64,000 bases of DNA from NORP23 sp050302475 (GTDB taxonomy: Bacteria > Pseudomonadota > Alphaproteobacteria > Rhodobacterales > Rhodobacteraceae). Of this stretch, positions 33,882-42,906 are shown piece after piece. Where the stretch lies: positions 186,001 through 250,000 of the forward strand of contig JBNLBF010000002.1 of NCBI GenBank assembly GCA_050302475.1, written 5' to 3'. The notes beneath the pieces were generated by a model, which worked only from the letters and a program-made list of their open reading frames with translations, was not told the origin of the DNA and did no database searches. Position 1 is the first letter of the stretch; every line of letters begins with the position of its first letter. A program made the translations under genes and the position numbers.

Positions 33882-34835
33882 ATGCTCACTATCTTTAAAA
33901 CAACCGCCATCGCTGGCGCACTGGTCCTGTCCGCAGGGGCAGCACTGGCTGAATATCCGGAAAAGCCCATCGAGGTGATTGTCGGCTATTCCGCTGGCGG
34001 CGGCACTGACGTGATGGCCCGCACGGCGGCGCCGTTCATTGAAAAGTACCTTGGCGAAGGTGCAAGCATCGTCGTCAATAACATGCCGGGCGCATCCGGC
34101 CAGATCGGTGTGACCGAGGCGGCAAATGCCGATCCCGATGGCTACACGCTGGGTACGTTCAACCTGCCGGGGATGATGGCGCGTACCATCGACCGAGAGG
34201 CTGATTATGATCGCGACAGCTTCACCTACCTTGCCAATGTCGTAAACGATCCCAACGTGATTGTGACATCGAAAGCCAGCGGTCTGGATACGCTGGAGAA
34301 GCTTCTGGAGGCAGCGCGCCAAGACCCCGGCGCGATCACGGTTGGCATGTCCAGCCTTGGTGGTGATGACCATTTCGCCCTGATCAAGCTGCAGAATGCC
34401 ACCGAGACGGAATTCACTATCGTGCCGTTCAAAGGCTCTGCCCCTGCACGCACCGCGCTTCTGGGTGGGCATGTTGCCATGGGTATCCTGAACATTTCCG
34501 AAGTGGCCGAATTCCAGGACCAACTGAATGTGCTTGGCGTCGCGACCACGGAACGCTCGCCCTTCGCACCGGACCTGCCGACCTTTCAGGAACAAGGCCT
34601 CGACCTCGTGAATGGCTCCATGCGCGGCTTCATCGCGCCAGCCGGTCTGCCCGAGGACGTGCAAGCCAAACTGCTGAACGCGTTCTCTCAGTTGTCGAGC
34701 GATCAGGAATTTCTTGATGCCATGGCTGCGACCGCCAACCCGGTCGAAGTTGTGACTGGCGAAGAATTCAAACAGCTGACGTCGGATCTTTACGACCTTG
34801 CCAACGAAGTGTGGCAAACCACTCCCTGGAACTGA
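33882..34835 (+). CDS. tctC: TTT-family substrate-binding protein (TctC/Bug)
   Basis: A 317-residue periplasmic binding protein of the tripartite tricarboxylate transporter. Signal peptide MLTIFKTTAIAGALVLSAGAALA, then the Bug motif EKPIEVIVGYSAGGGTDVMAR. It would bind the carboxylate substrate of this cluster. ATG 33882 is preceded by AAAGGAGGA. It is followed by tctB and tctA. Confidence 0.94.
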   Translation: MLTIFKTTAIAGALVLSAGAALAEYPEKPIEVIVGYSAGGGTDVMARTAAPFIEKYLGEGASIVVNNMPGASGQIGVTEAANADPDGYTLGTFNLPGMMARTIDREADYDRDSFTYLANVVNDPNVIVTSKASGLDTLEKLLEAARQDPGAITVGMSSLGGDDHFALIKLQNATETEFTIVPFKGSAPARTALLGGHVAMGILNISEVAEFQDQLNVLGVATTERSPFAPDLPTFQEQGLDLVNGSMRGFIAPAGLPEDVQAKLLNAFSQLSSDQEFLDAMAATANPVEVVTGEEFKQLTSDLYDLANEVWQTTPWN

Positions 34836-34896
34836 GTCGTATCCGCGCGGGGGGCCTCCCTCCGCGCACCCCTTATACTGTTGAGAAAGTCACCCC

Positions 34897-35358
34897 ATGT
34901 CCGAGAGCCGAAAACACCGCCTTGCACGGCCCGAGACCCTGACCGCGCTCGGCATAATTGCGGTCGCCGTAGGATTTCTGATCCCGACTTACGAGTTGCG
35001 TGCGATTTCCGCCCTATTGCCCGCCGCGATGCTGATCGGTCTGATCGTCCTGTCGGTGTTCCTGTTGGTCGCCGACCAGCGCAAGGTCAGCACGGGGGAT
35101 GACGCACAGCCCATGACAAAATCGCCCAAGCGGGTGATTGGGGCTTTTCTACTGATAGTCGCCTATGCGCTGGCCACGGATTTCATTGGCTTCTATGTCA
35201 GCACCGCCGCAACCATCCCGCTGGTCGCGTGGATATTTGGCTATCGCAGTCCCTTGGGGCTTTTGATCGCGACAGTGATCGTGGTCGGCACCATCTGGAC
35301 AATTTTCGATTTCGGGATGTCGCAAGATTTCCCCACTGGCCGTTTCTGGGGGCGTTGA
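34897..35358 (+). CDS. tctB: TTT-family small membrane subunit (TctB)
   Basis: A 153-residue protein with four hydrophobic segments (LTALGIIAVAVGFLIP; LLPAAMLIGLIVLSVFLLVA; IGAFLLIVAYALATD; LLIATVIVVGTIWTIF). It is the small membrane component that works with TctA. Sequence conservation in this family is weak, so the call relies on topology and position between tctC and tctA. Confidence 0.88.
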   Translation: MSESRKHRLARPETLTALGIIAVAVGFLIPTYELRAISALLPAAMLIGLIVLSVFLLVADQRKVSTGDDAQPMTKSPKRVIGAFLLIVAYALATDFIGFYVSTAATIPLVAWIFGYRSPLGLLIATVIVVGTIWTIFDFGMSQDFPTGRFWGR

Positions 35359-35361
35359 GTC

Positions 35362-36858
35362 ATGTATTCTGATCTTCTCCACGCTCTGCCGGATGTTATT
35401 TCGCTGACGAACTTTGCTGCCGTTGTTATCGGCGTGATCGCAGGTATCGTTGTGGGCGCCATGCCGGGCTTGTCGGCCACGATGGCGATCTCCGTGCTTG
35501 TGCCTTTTACCTTTGGACTTGAGCCGCTTGTCGCGCTTGGCCTGATGGCAGGCATTTATAATGGCGCGATGTATGGCGGCGCGATCCCTGCCGTTCTACT
35601 GCGCATCCCCGGCACGCCCGCCGCCGTGGCCACCACGTTTGACGGCTACCCAATGGCGCAAAAGGGCGAGGGCGGTTTTGCGCTGCAAGTCGCAGTGGTG
35701 TCATCTGCCATTGGGGGCATCGCCTCGGCCTTTGCGCTAATGCTGCTGGCGCCGCCGCTGTCCAAAGTTACGCTGCTTTTCGGTCCGTCCGAGGTGTTCT
35801 GGGTCGCCGTGTTCGGTCTTGCCTCGATCATCTTCCTGCTGGGTGGCAACCCGGTGAAGGGGCTGATTTCGGCCTGTTTCGGGGTCTTTGTGTCGGTCAT
35901 CGGTTCTGACCCGATCTATGGCGACGACCGGTTTACCTTTGGCCAGTTGGAAATACTGGATGGCATCAGTATCGTGATCCTGCTGGTCGGTCTTTACGCG
36001 CTGCCGCCGGTGATTGACCTGTTGGAAACGCCGCTGAAGACCGATGGGGTGAACAGTTCCAAACTTGGCACCGAGCCGATCTGGAAGGCGCTGCCGCGCA
36101 TGAAATACTGGAAGACATGGGCACGCGGTTCCTTCATCGGCATCTGGATCGGCATACTGCCCGGCGCGGGTGGGTCCATGGCGGCCTTCATGTCCTATAA
36201 CGAGGCGCGCCGCACCTCCAAACACCCCGAAACCTGGGGAGAGGGCGAACCTGAGGGCGTGGCCGCCGCGGAGGTCGCAAACAACGCCGACACGGCCTCG
36301 GCCCTGATCCCCGCGCTGACGCTGGGCATCCCCGGCACCGCCGTTGCGGCAGTCATGCTCGGGGGCCTGTTGGTACATGGTCTCCAGCCCGGTCCGATGC
36401 TGTTCCGGGACAACCCCGACATCGTCTTCGGCTTCATGTGGCAGTTCCTGTTTGGTGCGATCCTGCTGGTGCTGCTCGGCGGTTCGCTGGCGACCAATTC
36501 CTTTGCGCGCCTGCTGAACTTGCCGCGCCCTCTACTCGGATCGGTCATCATTGTGCTTATGCTGATCGGCGTCTATTCGATCCACGGACGCATGTTTGAC
36601 GTTTACCTGATGCTCGGCTTTGGTGCGATAGGCTGGGTGATGGATCGGCTAAAGTTCCCGCTGCCACCCGTGGTGCTGGGCCTGATCCTTGGTGGCTTTG
36701 CCGAGGAAAACCTGCGCCTCGCCCTGCGGATCGGACGCGGTGACCCGATGATCCTGTTCCAAAACACAACGAGCCTGATCCTCGTCGCACTGACCGTCGC
36801 CGTGATTATCGGCCCAACGCTGAAAAAACGCTACGCCAACCGCCGCAAAAAGGCGTGA
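35362..36858 (+). CDS. tctA: TTT-family large membrane subunit (TctA)
   Basis: A 498-residue, roughly 12-helix permease. Family motifs: GAMPGLSATMAISVLVPFTF near the N-terminus and its second-half partner GILPGAGGSMAAFMSYNEAR, plus GIPGTAVAAVMLGGLLVHGL. It forms the secondary, ion-driven carboxylate channel and accepts ligand from TctC. It begins three bases after tctB. Confidence 0.95.
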   Translation: MYSDLLHALPDVISLTNFAAVVIGVIAGIVVGAMPGLSATMAISVLVPFTFGLEPLVALGLMAGIYNGAMYGGAIPAVLLRIPGTPAAVATTFDGYPMAQKGEGGFALQVAVVSSAIGGIASAFALMLLAPPLSKVTLLFGPSEVFWVAVFGLASIIFLLGGNPVKGLISACFGVFVSVIGSDPIYGDDRFTFGQLEILDGISIVILLVGLYALPPVIDLLETPLKTDGVNSSKLGTEPIWKALPRMKYWKTWARGSFIGIWIGILPGAGGSMAAFMSYNEARRTSKHPETWGEGEPEGVAAAEVANNADTASALIPALTLGIPGTAVAAVMLGGLLVHGLQPGPMLFRDNPDIVFGFMWQFLFGAILLVLLGGSLATNSFARLLNLPRPLLGSVIIVLMLIGVYSIHGRMFDVYLMLGFGAIGWVMDRLKFPLPPVVLGLILGGFAEENLRLALRIGRGDPMILFQNTTSLILVALTVAVIIGPTLKKRYANRRKKA

Positions 36859-36897
36859 TGGAGACTGGTCAGGGACCGACCCTGAAGATCTATTCGC

Positions 36898-36927
36898 CCC
36901 GGCGCAGAAGAACATTCTTGCGCCGGG
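36898..36927 (+). terminator. Stem-loop after tctA
   Basis: CCCGGCGCA / TGCGCCGGG (9 bp, perfect), 40 bases after the tctA stop; a smaller TCAGGG / CCCTGA hairpin (36869-36885) precedes it. No T run, so efficiency is uncertain. Confidence 0.45.
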
Positions 36928-37091
36928 ACACGACGATCGAGACTTATTGCCTTTTTCTGCCTATCTGATGGATCCGTCAAACTTGACAGCGGCATAGATC
37001 GATTTCTCGAATATAAAGTGGGTAGACAGGTGGCCGACCATTTTTGTCTTTTCGTTAAATATTTGATTTAAAATGCCAAAAAGCTTTTCGA

Positions 37092-37178
37092 TGGTGCCCG
37101 CTGCCGGAATCGAACCGGCATGGCCTTGCGGCCGAGGGATTTTAAGTCCCTTGTGTCTACCAATTTCACCAAGCGGGC
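37092..37178 (-). tRNA. tRNA-Leu (anticodon UAA), CCA encoded
   Basis: Complete cloverleaf read on the minus strand: acceptor GCCCGCT / AGCGGGC, D arm GTGAAATTGGTAGAC, anticodon stem AGGGA / TCCCT around loop CTTAAAA (anticodon TAA), a long class II variable arm CGGCCGCAAGGCCAT, T arm GCCGGTTCGATTCCGGC, then discriminator A and genomic CCA. Long variable arm and UAA anticodon identify leucine. Confidence 0.97.
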
Positions 37179-37217
37179 AGCGGGACGGAAAATAATGCGC
37201 CCGGGCGCGAAGTAAAG

Positions 37218-37580
37218 CTATTTCCGATCCGAAGGATGATTAACCCCATCCGACCATGGGATCGGTTCGTAGTTGCGCGGATTGATCCCTTCGACACAGC
37301 CCAGATTCACGCCATATTCGTTCGGATTGGACCGGCGCTGATGGTGGGTGTAAATACCACAATGTTTGCAGAAATAATGCTTCGCCGTGTTTGTAGCAAA
37401 CTGATAGAGGCTTAACGCCTCCTCGCCTTTCACCACCGTCAGATTATCCAGCGGCACGGCCAGCATCGCCGCCCCTTTGCGCCGACAAAGCGAGCAATCA
37501 CACCGGTTGATCCGCCACCCGTCGGCGGGCAGGTCCAGCGCCAGCTCCACTGCCCCACAATGGCAGGTAGCGCGGATCAT
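37218..37580 (-). CDS. GFA/CENP-V family zinc protein
   Basis: A 120-residue protein of the glutathione-dependent formaldehyde-activating (GFA)-like superfamily. Zinc ligands are visible as CHCGAVEL, INRCDCSLCRRKGA and FCKHCGIYTHHQR. It probably handles a glutathione adduct, but most members have no proven substrate. Its start overlaps the metG stop by four bases; it is likely co-transcribed with metG. Confidence 0.88.
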   Translation of the reverse strand: MIRATCHCGAVELALDLPADGWRINRCDCSLCRRKGAAMLAVPLDNLTVVKGEEALSLYQFATNTAKHYFCKHCGIYTHHQRRSNPNEYGVNLGCVEGINPRNYEPIPWSDGVNHPSDRK

Positions 37581-39289
37581 TCGCCCGCGAACCTTGCTTC
37601 AAGCGCCTCGCGGGTCTCGTCGGCGATTTTTGTGAACAGGACGTCTGGCGTGGCGAAGGCATGCCCCGGTGTAAGCGCCGTCAAAGCGCCAGGCAGCTCA
37701 TCCGGCCATGTGACCCCTTCGGCATTCATTGCCGTCAGCATAGCCGCGCCAGCATCCGGAATAAACGGCTCCGAAAGCACCGCATAAAGCGGGATCAAGT
37801 TTAGGGCGAAGCGGACAATCGCAGCGGCAGCGTCCGGATCTTCTTTGTACACACTCCACGGCGCGGCAGATTGCAGATATTCGTTGCCGGCCACCCAGAT
37901 TGCCCGCAGTTCCGCCGTTGCCTTGCGCAATTCAATCGCTTCCATGTGGGTCTGATAGGCTGTCAGGCGCTTGCCGATCTCGGCCAGCACAGCGTCTTCG
38001 GCAGGACCATATTCACCACCCGCAGGCACTTCCTCACCCCATTTGGAGCGACAGAATTTCGTCACACGCGATACGAAATTCCCCAGCACATCCGCGAGGT
38101 CCTTGTTCACGCCTGCCTGAAAACTCTCCCACGTGAAATCACTGTCGCTGCTTTCGGGCGCATTGCTCAACAGCCACCAGCGCCAATAATCGCTGGGCAT
38201 AATCTCCAGTGCCTGATCCATGAACACGCCGCGCCCTTGCGAAGTGGAAAACTTCCCGCCTTCGTAATTCAGCCAGTTGTAGGATTTGATGAAATCGACC
38301 AGCTTCCAATCCTCGCCCGATCCCATCAGAGTCGCAGGGAAGCTGAGCGTATGGAAAGGCACATTATCCTTGCCCATGAATTCCACGTAATAGACGTCAT
38401 CCGCCCCGCGATCCGTCCGCCACCAACGTTCCCAATCAGCGTCCGTCTTACCATGCGCATCCGCCCACTCGGCGGTCGCGGCGATATATTCAATCGGCGC
38501 GTCGAACCAGACATAGAAAACCTTGCCGTCCATGCCGCTCCACGGCGCCCCATCAAACTGCACCGGCACCCCCCAGTTCAGATCGCGCGTGATGCCCCGA
38601 TCCTGCAACCCGTCCCCGTCATTCAGCCATTTCTTGGCAATCGAGGTCGTCAGGATCGGCCAATCCGTCTTGGTATCAATCCATTCGGACAGTTTTTGGC
38701 GCATCTCGGACTGACGCAGATAGAGATGCTTGGTTTCCCGCACCTCCAGATCTGTTGACCCCGACACGGCCGAACGCGGGTTGATCAGGTCCGTCGGGTC
38801 CAGCTGCTTGGTGCAGTTCTCGCACTGGTCGCCACGGGCATTTTCGAACCCGCAATTGGGGCATGTCCCTTCGATATAGCGATCAGGGAGGAAGCGCCCA
38901 TCAGCGTTGGAATAGACCTGACTTTCGGTAATCTCTTCGATCAGTCCAGCCTCCCACAGCTTCACCGCCAGATGCTGGGTAAGCTTGTGGTTTCGTTCGG
39001 ACGAGGAGCGCCCGAAATGATCAAACGAAAGGCGGAACCCGTCGGCGATATCCTTTTGCACCTGCCACATGTCAGCGCAGAAATCTGCGACCGGTTTCCC
39101 CGCCTTCGCCGCAGCCAGTTCCGCCGGGGTCCCGTGTTCGTCCGTTGCGCAGATATACATTACCTCGTGACCCCGTGCCCGCATGTAGCGCGCATAGGCG
39201 TCCGAGGGCAGCTGACTGCCGACAAGGTTGCCCAGATGCTTGATGCCGTTGATATAAGGCAGGGCCGAGGTGATGAGGATACGCGACAT
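37577..39289 (-). CDS. metG: Methionyl-tRNA synthetase
   Basis: Charges initiator and elongator tRNA-Met. It is 570 residues. The class I motifs are YINGIKHLGN (HIGH-type, about 12-21) and GGKFSTSQG (KMSKS-type, 346-350). A four-cysteine zinc knuckle lies at Cys143/146/156/159 (GTCPNCGFENARGDQCENCT). It lacks the C-terminal Trbp111-like extension found in some MetG. The downstream GFA gene overlaps it. Confidence 0.97.
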   Translation of the reverse strand: MSRILITSALPYINGIKHLGNLVGSQLPSDAYARYMRARGHEVMYICATDEHGTPAELAAAKAGKPVADFCADMWQVQKDIADGFRLSFDHFGRSSSERNHKLTQHLAVKLWEAGLIEEITESQVYSNADGRFLPDRYIEGTCPNCGFENARGDQCENCTKQLDPTDLINPRSAVSGSTDLEVRETKHLYLRQSEMRQKLSEWIDTKTDWPILTTSIAKKWLNDGDGLQDRGITRDLNWGVPVQFDGAPWSGMDGKVFYVWFDAPIEYIAATAEWADAHGKTDADWERWWRTDRGADDVYYVEFMGKDNVPFHTLSFPATLMGSGEDWKLVDFIKSYNWLNYEGGKFSTSQGRGVFMDQALEIMPSDYWRWWLLSNAPESSDSDFTWESFQAGVNKDLADVLGNFVSRVTKFCRSKWGEEVPAGGEYGPAEDAVLAEIGKRLTAYQTHMEAIELRKATAELRAIWVAGNEYLQSAAPWSVYKEDPDAAAAIVRFALNLIPLYAVLSEPFIPDAGAAMLTAMNAEGVTWPDELPGALTALTPGHAFATPDVLFTKIADETREALEARFAGE

Positions 39290-39401
39290 AATTCATCCTT
39301 TGGTCTGTGTCAGCGCGGTTTATCCCGTTTCGGGCGCACTGGCCAGTTTGTTTTGCGGGAAAAGGTAGCTATATCTCACCTAAGAATTTCAAAGGCTGTA
39401 T

Positions 39402-40148
39402 ATGTTTCCGATCCGCGATCACAACCCGTCTGAACGATTTCCGATTGTTACAATCGGGCTTATCGCTATCAACGTTGTGGTGTTTCTGTATAGCTACCCA
39501 CTGTCCGGAGATCTGCGTGCCTTGTCGGCATTCTACTACGACTGGGCCACTGTTCCCGCACTGGTCAGCGACGGGCAGCAGGTTCATACTATCCTGACCT
39601 CCATGTTCCTGCATGGCGGGATTATGCACCTTGTCGGGAACATGCTGTTCCTGTGGATTTTCGGCGACAATCTGGAAGACACGTTCGGCCCGATCTGGTT
39701 CCTGATCTTTTACCTCGCCTGCGGGGTCTCTGCGGATTTCGCGCATATTCTTGCGGACCCATCCTCGCGCATTCCGACGGTCGGGGCATCCGGCGCCATC
39801 GCGGGAGTTATGGGCGGATATCTGTTGCTGTTTCCGAAGGCCAAAATCGACATGATTTTCTTCATCTTTGTGTTTTTCAAACGCTTCACCCTGCCTGCAT
39901 GGACAATGCTGGGGGTCTGGTTCGGACTGCAGATTTTCGGCGGGGTCGGCGTGGACACGGCACAAGGCGGCGTCGCCTATTGGGCACATGCAGGCGGGTT
40001 CATCGCAGGATTTTTGCTAACGCTTCCGGTGTTCCTCGCCCGCCACGGGACAGAGTATTGGCGCAAGACCGAGGGGCACCCTCCGCATCCGCCAACATAC
40101 GAGGTGCGCGAGACAACCATCCCGACTGTGCAACGACGACGCCGGTAG
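39402..40148 (+). CDS. Rhomboid family intramembrane serine protease
   Basis: A 248-residue inner-membrane protease with about six to seven helices. The catalytic Ser130 is in the diagnostic GASGAIAGVMGGY, the His196 partner in YWAHAGGFIAGF, and the oxyanion HLVGNMLFLWIFGD block lies at about 76-89. It cleaves other membrane proteins within the bilayer; targets unknown. The short basic tail (VQRRRR) is cytoplasmic. The convergent argF begins its 3' end at the next base. Confidence 0.93.
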   Translation: MFPIRDHNPSERFPIVTIGLIAINVVVFLYSYPLSGDLRALSAFYYDWATVPALVSDGQQVHTILTSMFLHGGIMHLVGNMLFLWIFGDNLEDTFGPIWFLIFYLACGVSADFAHILADPSSRIPTVGASGAIAGVMGGYLLLFPKAKIDMIFFIFVFFKRFTLPAWTMLGVWFGLQIFGGVGVDTAQGGVAYWAHAGGFIAGFLLTLPVFLARHGTEYWRKTEGHPPHPPTYEVRETTIPTVQRRRR

Positions 40149-41069
40149 TTATTTCTCCAAACACCAGCGCATGATCGCCTTTTGCGCATGCAGACGGTTT
40201 TCCGCCTCGTCAAAGACAACCGATTGCGGGCCGTCCATGACGGCATCCGTCACTTCCTCGCCACGATGGGCTGGCAAGCAATGCATGAACAGCGCCTGAT
40301 CACCTGCCTCGCCCATCAGCGTCGGATTGACCTGATAGGGTTTCAGCAGGTTGTGACGGGCGGCTGAATCTTCGTCATGCATGGAAATCCATGTGTCAGC
40401 GACGACCAGATCGGCGCCCTCAACAGCTTTATCAGCATCGCGCTCGATCTCCACCGTTGACCCTTTGGAACGGGCGAAATCAACAAACTCCGCCTCCGGA
40501 TCCAATTGATCCGGCCCCGCGAAGGTCAGGTCAAACCCGAACTGACCGGCGGCGTGCAGGAAGCTGGCGCAGACATTGTTGCCGTCACCGGTCCAGACGA
40601 CCTTCTTGCCCGCGATCGGACCCTTATGCTCCTCGAACGTCAGCACATCCGCCATGATCTGGCAGGGATGCGTGCGGTTGGTCAGGCCGTTGATCACCGG
40701 CACGGTCGCATGTTCAGCCAGTTCCAGCAGGGTCTCTTCCTCGAACGTGCGGATCATGATCAAGTCGACATAGCGCGACAGGACGCGGGCGGTGTCGGCG
40801 ATGCTCTCGCCATGGCCCATCTGCATGTCGTCACCCGACAGAACAAGTGTCTGCCCGCCCATCTGGCGCACGCCGACATCAAATGAAACACGCGTCCGGG
40901 TCGAGGGTTTTTCAAAGATCAGCGCGACCATGTGGTTGGCGAGCGGCTGATCCTCGTCCGGGGCACCTTTAGGCAGCCCAACGCGGCGGGCCTTCATTGC
41001 CCGCGCATGATCGATCATTTTCCGCAACTCGGCGGGGTCGGTTTTGTGAATATCGAGGAAATGTCTCAT
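40149..41069 (-). CDS. argF: Ornithine carbamoyltransferase
   Basis: Makes citrulline from ornithine and carbamoyl phosphate in arginine biosynthesis. 306 residues. Carbamoyl-phosphate site STRTR at 56-60, HPCQ at 134-137, and the ornithine/catalytic HCLP at 263-266. ATG 41069 is preceded by AAAGGAGGG. argD lies upstream on the same strand with a GNAT gene between them. Confidence 0.97.
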   Translation of the reverse strand: MRHFLDIHKTDPAELRKMIDHARAMKARRVGLPKGAPDEDQPLANHMVALIFEKPSTRTRVSFDVGVRQMGGQTLVLSGDDMQMGHGESIADTARVLSRYVDLIMIRTFEEETLLELAEHATVPVINGLTNRTHPCQIMADVLTFEEHKGPIAGKKVVWTGDGNNVCASFLHAAGQFGFDLTFAGPDQLDPEAEFVDFARSKGSTVEIERDADKAVEGADLVVADTWISMHDEDSAARHNLLKPYQVNPTLMGEAGDQALFMHCLPAHRGEEVTDAVMDGPQSVVFDEAENRLHAQKAIMRWCLEK

Positions 41070-41083
41070 GTCTGAGCCCTCCT

Positions 41084-41563
41084 TTACTGATAGGTCATAA
41101 CAACAACGGTCTTTCCGTCTTCGTCAGTCCTGACCCGTGGATTTTGAAACCCGGCTTTGAGGTAAGCGGCAACGGCACGCGTGTTATCTTCCCCCGGGTC
41201 GATGGCAATCAGCGGCACATCAGCCGCCCGAAGCTGTTCACATCGTCGTCGCAGGAACGCTGATCCGTGGCCGTGGCCATAAAAGGCCGGTTCGCCGATA
41301 TAGCAGGCGATCCCGCGGCCGGCAGGCAGGTCCGCGAAATGTGGCTGATCCCAGTGATGCAGCGGATAATCTTGCACCAATGCAAAGGGGGCGCCGTCAG
41401 CCTCGACCACGCGGACATCCAACATCGGATTGGCGATATCGCCTTCAACCCGATCCCGGTCCGCAGGCAGGCCAAACCACGCCTGAACGTCAGGCGTGGT
41501 TAGCCAGCGGAGCAGCATATCCGCATCCGCTGGTGTTGCTTTCCTGAAGCTGTAGTTAACCAC
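41084..41563 (-). CDS. GNAT family N-acetyltransferase
   Basis: A 159-residue acetyltransferase resembling the AAC(6')/RimJ-like side of the family: FRKATPADADMLLRWLTTPDVQAWF at the N-terminus, ALVQDYPLHHW, and the acetyl-CoA region around YGHGHGSAFLRRRCEQL followed by NTRAVAAYLKAGF. I take GTG 41563, which overlaps the argD stop by a few bases; the frame extends upstream inside argD. It is placed between argD and argF, so a role in amino-acid or amine acetylation is possible but unproven. Confidence 0.82.
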   Translation of the reverse strand: MVNYSFRKATPADADMLLRWLTTPDVQAWFGLPADRDRVEGDIANPMLDVRVVEADGAPFALVQDYPLHHWDQPHFADLPAGRGIACYIGEPAFYGHGHGSAFLRRRCEQLRAADVPLIAIDPGEDNTRAVAAYLKAGFQNPRVRTDEDGKTVVVMTYQ

Positions 41564-42734
41564 GGCTTTCAAGCTGCGCCGCAGCCTTGTCCAACCGCGC
41601 CAGCGCCTCGTCGATTTCCTCAAGGGTGATGTTGAGCGGCGGCAGAATGCGGATCACATTGTCGGCTGCGGGAACTGTGATGACCTGATTGTCATAGCCC
41701 GCCTTGACGACATCGGCGTTCACCGCCTTACATTTCAGACCCAGCATCAGCCCCTCGCCTTTCACGCTTTCGAAGACGTCGGGATGCGCGGCAACCAGCC
41801 CCTCCAGCCCCTGGCGGAAATGCCCGGCGGCGCGGCTGACCTGATCGAGGAAACCCTCCTCCAGCATCGTGTCGATGACCGCCTTGCCAACGGCACAGCC
41901 CAACGGGTTGCCACCATAGGTGGACCCGTGTGTCCCGAGCGTCATGCCGGATGCGGCGGCTTCAGTGGCCAGACAGGCCCCCAGTGGAAAGCCCCCGCCG
42001 ATGCCCTTGGCGACGGTCATGATGTCCGGTTCAACACCAACCCATTCATGCGCGAACAGCTTGCCGGTCCGCCCCATCCCGCACTGAATTTCATCGAAAA
42101 TCAACAGCAGGTTATGCGCATCGCACAGCTCGCGCAGCCCTTTCAGGAAGCCTTCAGGCGCAACATTGATTCCACCCTCGCCCTGTATCGGTTCGATCAG
42201 GATGGCCGCGGTCTGGTCTGTGATGGCCGTTTTCACGCCCTCCAAATCACCAAAAGGCACTTTGACAAAGCCGGGCAGGATCGGACCGAACCCACCAACC
42301 ATCTTGTCCCCGCCCGAGGCTGCAATCCCGGCGGAGGACCGGCCATGAAACGCCCCCGTGAAGGTGATTATTTCGACCTTTTCAGGCTGACCAATATGGC
42401 TGAAATATTTACGCGCCATTTTGACCGCGCATTCCATCGCCTCCGTCCCCGAATTGGTGAAAAACACCGTGTCGGCGAAGGTTGCGTCCGTCAGCGCCTC
42501 GGCCAGCGCGTTCTGGTTGGGGATTTCATAGAGGTTTGACGTGTGCCACAGACGTCGTGCCTGGTCCTCCAAAGCGGCAACGAGCTTGGGATGCGCATGT
42601 CCGAGGGCGGCAACGGCAATGCCGGCACCCAAATCCAGATAGCGCTCTCCCGTCTCGGTCTCCAGCCAAGGGCCCTGACCTTTCACAAACGAAAGCGGTG
42701 CCCGCGCATATGTCGGTAATACGGGGCTAATCAC
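41556..42734 (-). CDS. argD: Acetylornithine aminotransferase
   Basis: PLP-dependent class III aminotransferase making N-acetylornithine for arginine synthesis; it may also act on succinyldiaminopimelate. 392 residues. The PLP lysine is Lys243 in MTVAKGIGGGFPLGA; NSGTEAMECAVKMARKY and IFDEIQCGMGRTG are family signatures. It is first in the argD-GNAT-argF operon and diverges from gcrA. Confidence 0.95.
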   Translation of the reverse strand: MISPVLPTYARAPLSFVKGQGPWLETETGERYLDLGAGIAVAALGHAHPKLVAALEDQARRLWHTSNLYEIPNQNALAEALTDATFADTVFFTNSGTEAMECAVKMARKYFSHIGQPEKVEIITFTGAFHGRSSAGIAASGGDKMVGGFGPILPGFVKVPFGDLEGVKTAITDQTAAILIEPIQGEGGINVAPEGFLKGLRELCDAHNLLLIFDEIQCGMGRTGKLFAHEWVGVEPDIMTVAKGIGGGFPLGACLATEAAASGMTLGTHGSTYGGNPLGCAVGKAVIDTMLEEGFLDQVSRAAGHFRQGLEGLVAAHPDVFESVKGEGLMLGLKCKAVNADVVKAGYDNQVITVPAADNVIRILPPLNITLEEIDEALARLDKAAAQLESRG

Positions 42735-42851
42735 GTCAAATTCTCCTTACCGGTCGATCCAAAAGAAAACACCCGTCGGCGACCGGGGCCGACAGGCGTG
42801 ATATTCCTTTGCAACAAAGCTGTCGCTAAGTCAATCTGACGGGTCTTGCCC

Positions 42852-42878
42852 TTGTAACCGCGTACCAAACCCTATAAA
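42852..42878 (+). promoter_or_regulatory. Possible gcrA promoter boxes
   Basis: TTGTAA (42852) and TATAAA (42873) are separated by 15 bases and lie 29 bases before the gcrA start. Spacing is shorter than the ideal 17, so this is tentative. No GANTC site was seen in the argD-gcrA gap. Confidence 0.3.
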
Positions 42879-42906
42879 TAGTTGCCCTGCACAAACGGAG
42901 AGACAC

